Assembly (NCBI GenBank): GCA_035298385.1
Contig: DATGYC010000014.1
Span: 1 to 7,065 of the forward strand
Source of the DNA: DATGYC01 sp035298385
GTDB lineage: Bacteria; Bacillota; Sulfobacillia; Symbiobacteriales; Symbiobacteriaceae
DNA: 7,065 bases
Reading direction: 5' to 3'
The notes beneath the pieces were generated by a model that ran no database searches, was not told the origin of the DNA, and saw only the letters and a list, made by a program, of their open reading frames with translations. How positions within the stretch are numbered: the stretch's first letter is position 1; each line of letters begins with the position of its first letter. This document shows positions 5,753-7,065 of this stretch, piece by piece. A program made the position numbers and the translations under genes.

Positions 5753-6565
5753 GTGAGCATCGTGGAAGCAGAGAAGGAGCGTGTGGCGCGCGGCTATTCC
5801 CGGTCGGCCAGCGAGTACGACGCCCTGGCAGGCCAACTCTACATCAATGGGATCCGGCGGCTCCTGCCCCGGTTGCGAGTCCGGCGGGGGGCAGCCGTCC
5901 TGGACGTCGGTTCGGGCACCGGGATCAACCTCATAGAGGCAGCCCGCTGGTTCGCGCCAGCGCGCCTCCTCTGTGGCATCGACATCGCCCCGGGGATGGT
6001 GGCGGTCGCCCAAGAGAAGACGAACCACCTTGGAATCCCGGCCCAGTTTACGGTTGGGGATGCAGAGGCGCTCCCGTACCCGGACGGGCTCTTCGACCTG
6101 GTGATCTGCAACTCGGTCTTTCACTGGTTCCATGATCGACCGAAGGCGATGCGTGAGATGGCCCGAGTCCTGCGCCCGGGCGGCCAAGTCGCCCTGATCT
6201 GCGCCTCGCAGCCCTCCTTCAACGAGTGGTTCCATTTCATCGATGCCATCATGGGCCAGGTGACGGACGGACGGGCGAAGTCAGCCGTGCCAAACCTCCC
6301 CGGCGCAGGGGAGATCGCCGCCTGCGCGAGCGGGGCTGGCCTTTCGATCAATCACCTGCAAAACCCTACGTACAATGACCTCGTCCACGAACCAGATCGG
6401 TTCGTCCACCTCATGACGACGGTCGCCCCCCAGTGGGCGGCGGACCTAAGCCGGGAAGAGCAGTCCGTCGTCGAGGCGACGGCCGCCCAGTTGATGCGAG
6501 CAGGCTGGCCACAAGGATTCCCTGTCAGCTGGGCTGCCACGGAGATGATCGCAACCCGGGCGTAG
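5753..6565 (+). CDS. Class I SAM-dependent methyltransferase (UbiE/Methyltransf_11-like)
   Basis: Transfers a methyl group from S-adenosylmethionine to an unidentified substrate. With the GTG start at 5753 the protein has 270 residues. Motif I (VLDVGSGTG, 49-57) is the SAM-binding glycine loop. GIDIAP (75-80) supplies the acidic residue for the SAM ribose. GDAEALPYPDGLFDLV (102-117) is motif II with the adenine-contacting acidic residue, followed by the SVFHWFHD segment and RPGGQVALI (141-149). These are the hallmarks of the Methyltransf_11 group that includes UbiE, BioC and many secondary-metabolite enzymes; the C-terminal third (151-270) is not diagnostic. The frame is open back to an ATG at 5639, but that would run 50 nt or more into the divergent proline-rich gene. 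GGGGAGGGG at 5742-5750 lies just before GTG 5753, with GGAG spaced 5 nt from it. GTG at 5762 is a fallback start. The substrate cannot be deduced from the neighbours. Confidence 0.88.
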   Translation: MSIVEAEKERVARGYSRSASEYDALAGQLYINGIRRLLPRLRVRRGAAVLDVGSGTGINLIEAARWFAPARLLCGIDIAPGMVAVAQEKTNHLGIPAQFTVGDAEALPYPDGLFDLVICNSVFHWFHDRPKAMREMARVLRPGGQVALICASQPSFNEWFHFIDAIMGQVTDGRAKSAVPNLPGAGEIAACASGAGLSINHLQNPTYNDLVHEPDRFVHLMTTVAPQWAADLSREEQSVVEATAAQLMRAGWPQGFPVSWAATEMIATRA

Positions 6566-6592
6566 GGGAGCATCTTGGGGATTATGGGATGA

Positions 6593-6631
6593 GGGAGAGT
6601 ACCTATCCTTGTAAGAAAAACCTACTCTCCC
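6593..6631 (+). terminator. Hairpin after the methyltransferase gene, possible terminator
   Basis: GGGAGAGTA (6593-6601) pairs perfectly with TACTCTCCC (6623-6631) across a 21-nt loop that contains AAGAAAAA. It starts 27 nt after the methyltransferase stop. The large loop and lack of a T-run after the stem make it a weak candidate, although the position between two genes fits. Confidence 0.4.
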
Positions 6632-6687
6632 CCTCCTCGATCTTCCACTGTCAATCACCGAAGATTCTATAACCCAAATAAGTGCTT

Positions 6688-6714
6688 TTGTTTAGACGAA
6701 CCCTGTGATAAACT
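6688..6714 (+). promoter_or_regulatory. Possible promoter for the ArsR-like regulator gene
   Basis: The region 6660-6730 is notably A/T-rich for this window. The best pairing is TTGTTT (6688-6693) and TAAACT (6709-6714), separated by 15 bp, which is short. TTTAGA with TTAATG at 17 bp is an alternative. A promoter somewhere here is likely, but the exact boxes are not certain. Confidence 0.35.
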
Positions 6715-6727
6715 TAATGTGCAATAA

Positions 6728-6741
6728 AAGGTTCACACCTT
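6728..6741. promoter_or_regulatory. Small palindrome (AAGGT-4-ACCTT), candidate operator of the downstream regulator
   Basis: AAGGT and ACCTT form a perfect 5-bp inverted repeat around TCAC, located between the A/T-rich promoter region and the regulator start at 6776. ArsR-type dimers bind such palindromes and often repress themselves, so an autoregulatory operator is possible. A site this short can also occur by chance. Confidence 0.25.
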
Positions 6742-6775
6742 GGGAGTATCCGAGCGAAGGGGAAGTCGACTACAA

Positions 6776-7065
6776 ATGCTGGAACAGTATACGATCTCCG
6801 ACATTAAGCAGTTGAAGGCGCTCTCTCATGCGTCCCGCGTCAAGATCCTCTCCTCCCTGGCTGAGAAGCCGATGACGGCCAAGCAGTTGGCTGATCTCTT
6901 CGGCGAGGAGCCTGCTAAGACGAGCTATCACGTCAAGCAGCTGCTGAAGGTCGGCCTGGTGGAGTTGAAGTTCACGCGCGAGACGCAGAACGGTATCGTC
7001 GAGAAGTACTACCAGGCGATCGCCAAGGAGTTTGCGACCGATCCCTACCTCGCCCGGCGCCCTGA
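6776..7065 (+). CDS. ArsR-like winged helix-turn-helix transcriptional regulator (3' partial)
   Basis: The frame opens with ATG at 6776 (start MLEQYTISDIKQLKALSHA) and stays open for 96 full codons to the window edge, where it is cut. LKALSHASRVKILSSLAEKP (about residues 13-32) is the first-helix signature of ArsR-family regulators. TAKQLADLFGEEPAKTSYHVKQL (about 34-56) is the helix-turn-helix with the SYHVKQL recognition helix, and LLKVGLVELKFTRETQNGIVEKYYQAI is the wing with the Tyr-rich end common in HTH_20-type proteins. It is a probable DNA-binding repressor or activator. No metal-binding cysteine motif is visible so far, so an arsenic- or metal-sensing role is not supported. The ribosome site is weak: AAGGGG lies about 13 nt upstream, and an in-frame TTG at 6740 lacks a better one. 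It follows the methyltransferase on the same strand but is separated by 210 nt with a hairpin, so it probably has its own promoter. Confidence 0.85.
   Translation, partial: MLEQYTISDIKQLKALSHASRVKILSSLAEKPMTAKQLADLFGEEPAKTSYHVKQLLKVGLVELKFTRETQNGIVEKYYQAIAKEFATDPYLARRP

Noticed and set aside
4990..6135. Long open plus-strand frame (381 residues) across the proline-rich gene and into the methyltransferase gene
   Set aside because: Gly/Arg/Trp-rich, with no motif. It conflicts with the terminator-supported minus gene and overlaps the methyltransferase in the wrong frame.
6704..6738. TGTGA ... TCACA resembling CRP half-sites upstream of the regulator
   Set aside because: The half-sites are about 24 bp apart rather than 6, so they do not form a CRP site.
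1..7065. CRISPR array, tRNA, rRNA or defence/toxin genes
   Set aside because: No regularly spaced repeats, cloverleaf folds or relevant protein motifs were seen on either strand.

Overview
The window looks like a GC-rich bacterial chromosome. Strong GGAGG-type ribosome binding sites, GTG starts alongside ATG, a Bacillus-like grouping of isocitrate dehydrogenase, malate dehydrogenase and citrate synthase genes, and a DtxR-free, ArsR-like regulator make a high-GC Firmicutes-type (or Chloroflexota-like) host plausible. That assignment is an inference, because no rRNA or lineage marker is present.

Layout: (a) 1-579 is the right-hand portion of a transposon. It holds the 3' part of an ExeA/TniB-like AAA+ ATPase gene on the plus strand, a GNRA-looped hairpin, and repeats ending in a 5'-TGTCG tip when read inward from the end. 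(b) That end lies inside a minus-strand gene for a secreted metzincin-type zinc protease (534-1073). The gene keeps its promoter, signal peptide and HExxHxxGxxH motif, but its 3' part is apparently replaced by transposon sequence. (c) 1180-4822 is a minus-strand TCA-cycle cluster, transcribed icd, then mdh, then citrate synthase, with a promoter before icd, a stem-loop between icd and mdh, and a 12-bp hairpin after citrate synthase. (d) 4861-5691 is a minus-strand gene for a proline-rich, probably disordered protein of unknown function, with its own clear rho-independent terminator before icd. (e) 5753-6565 is a divergently transcribed SAM-dependent methyltransferase gene, ending near a hairpin. 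(f) 6776-7065 is the start of a winged-helix ArsR-like regulator, cut by the window edge, with an A/T-rich upstream region that carries a small palindrome.

The three TCA enzymes act consecutively around the cycle: malate to oxaloacetate (Mdh), oxaloacetate plus acetyl-CoA to citrate (citrate synthase), and, after aconitase (not in the window), isocitrate to 2-oxoglutarate (Icd). The most noteworthy observation is the transposon end with tandem 16-bp repeats that appears to have interrupted the protease gene. No CRISPR array, tRNA, rRNA or defence system was seen, and there is no gene-free stretch over 300 bases.
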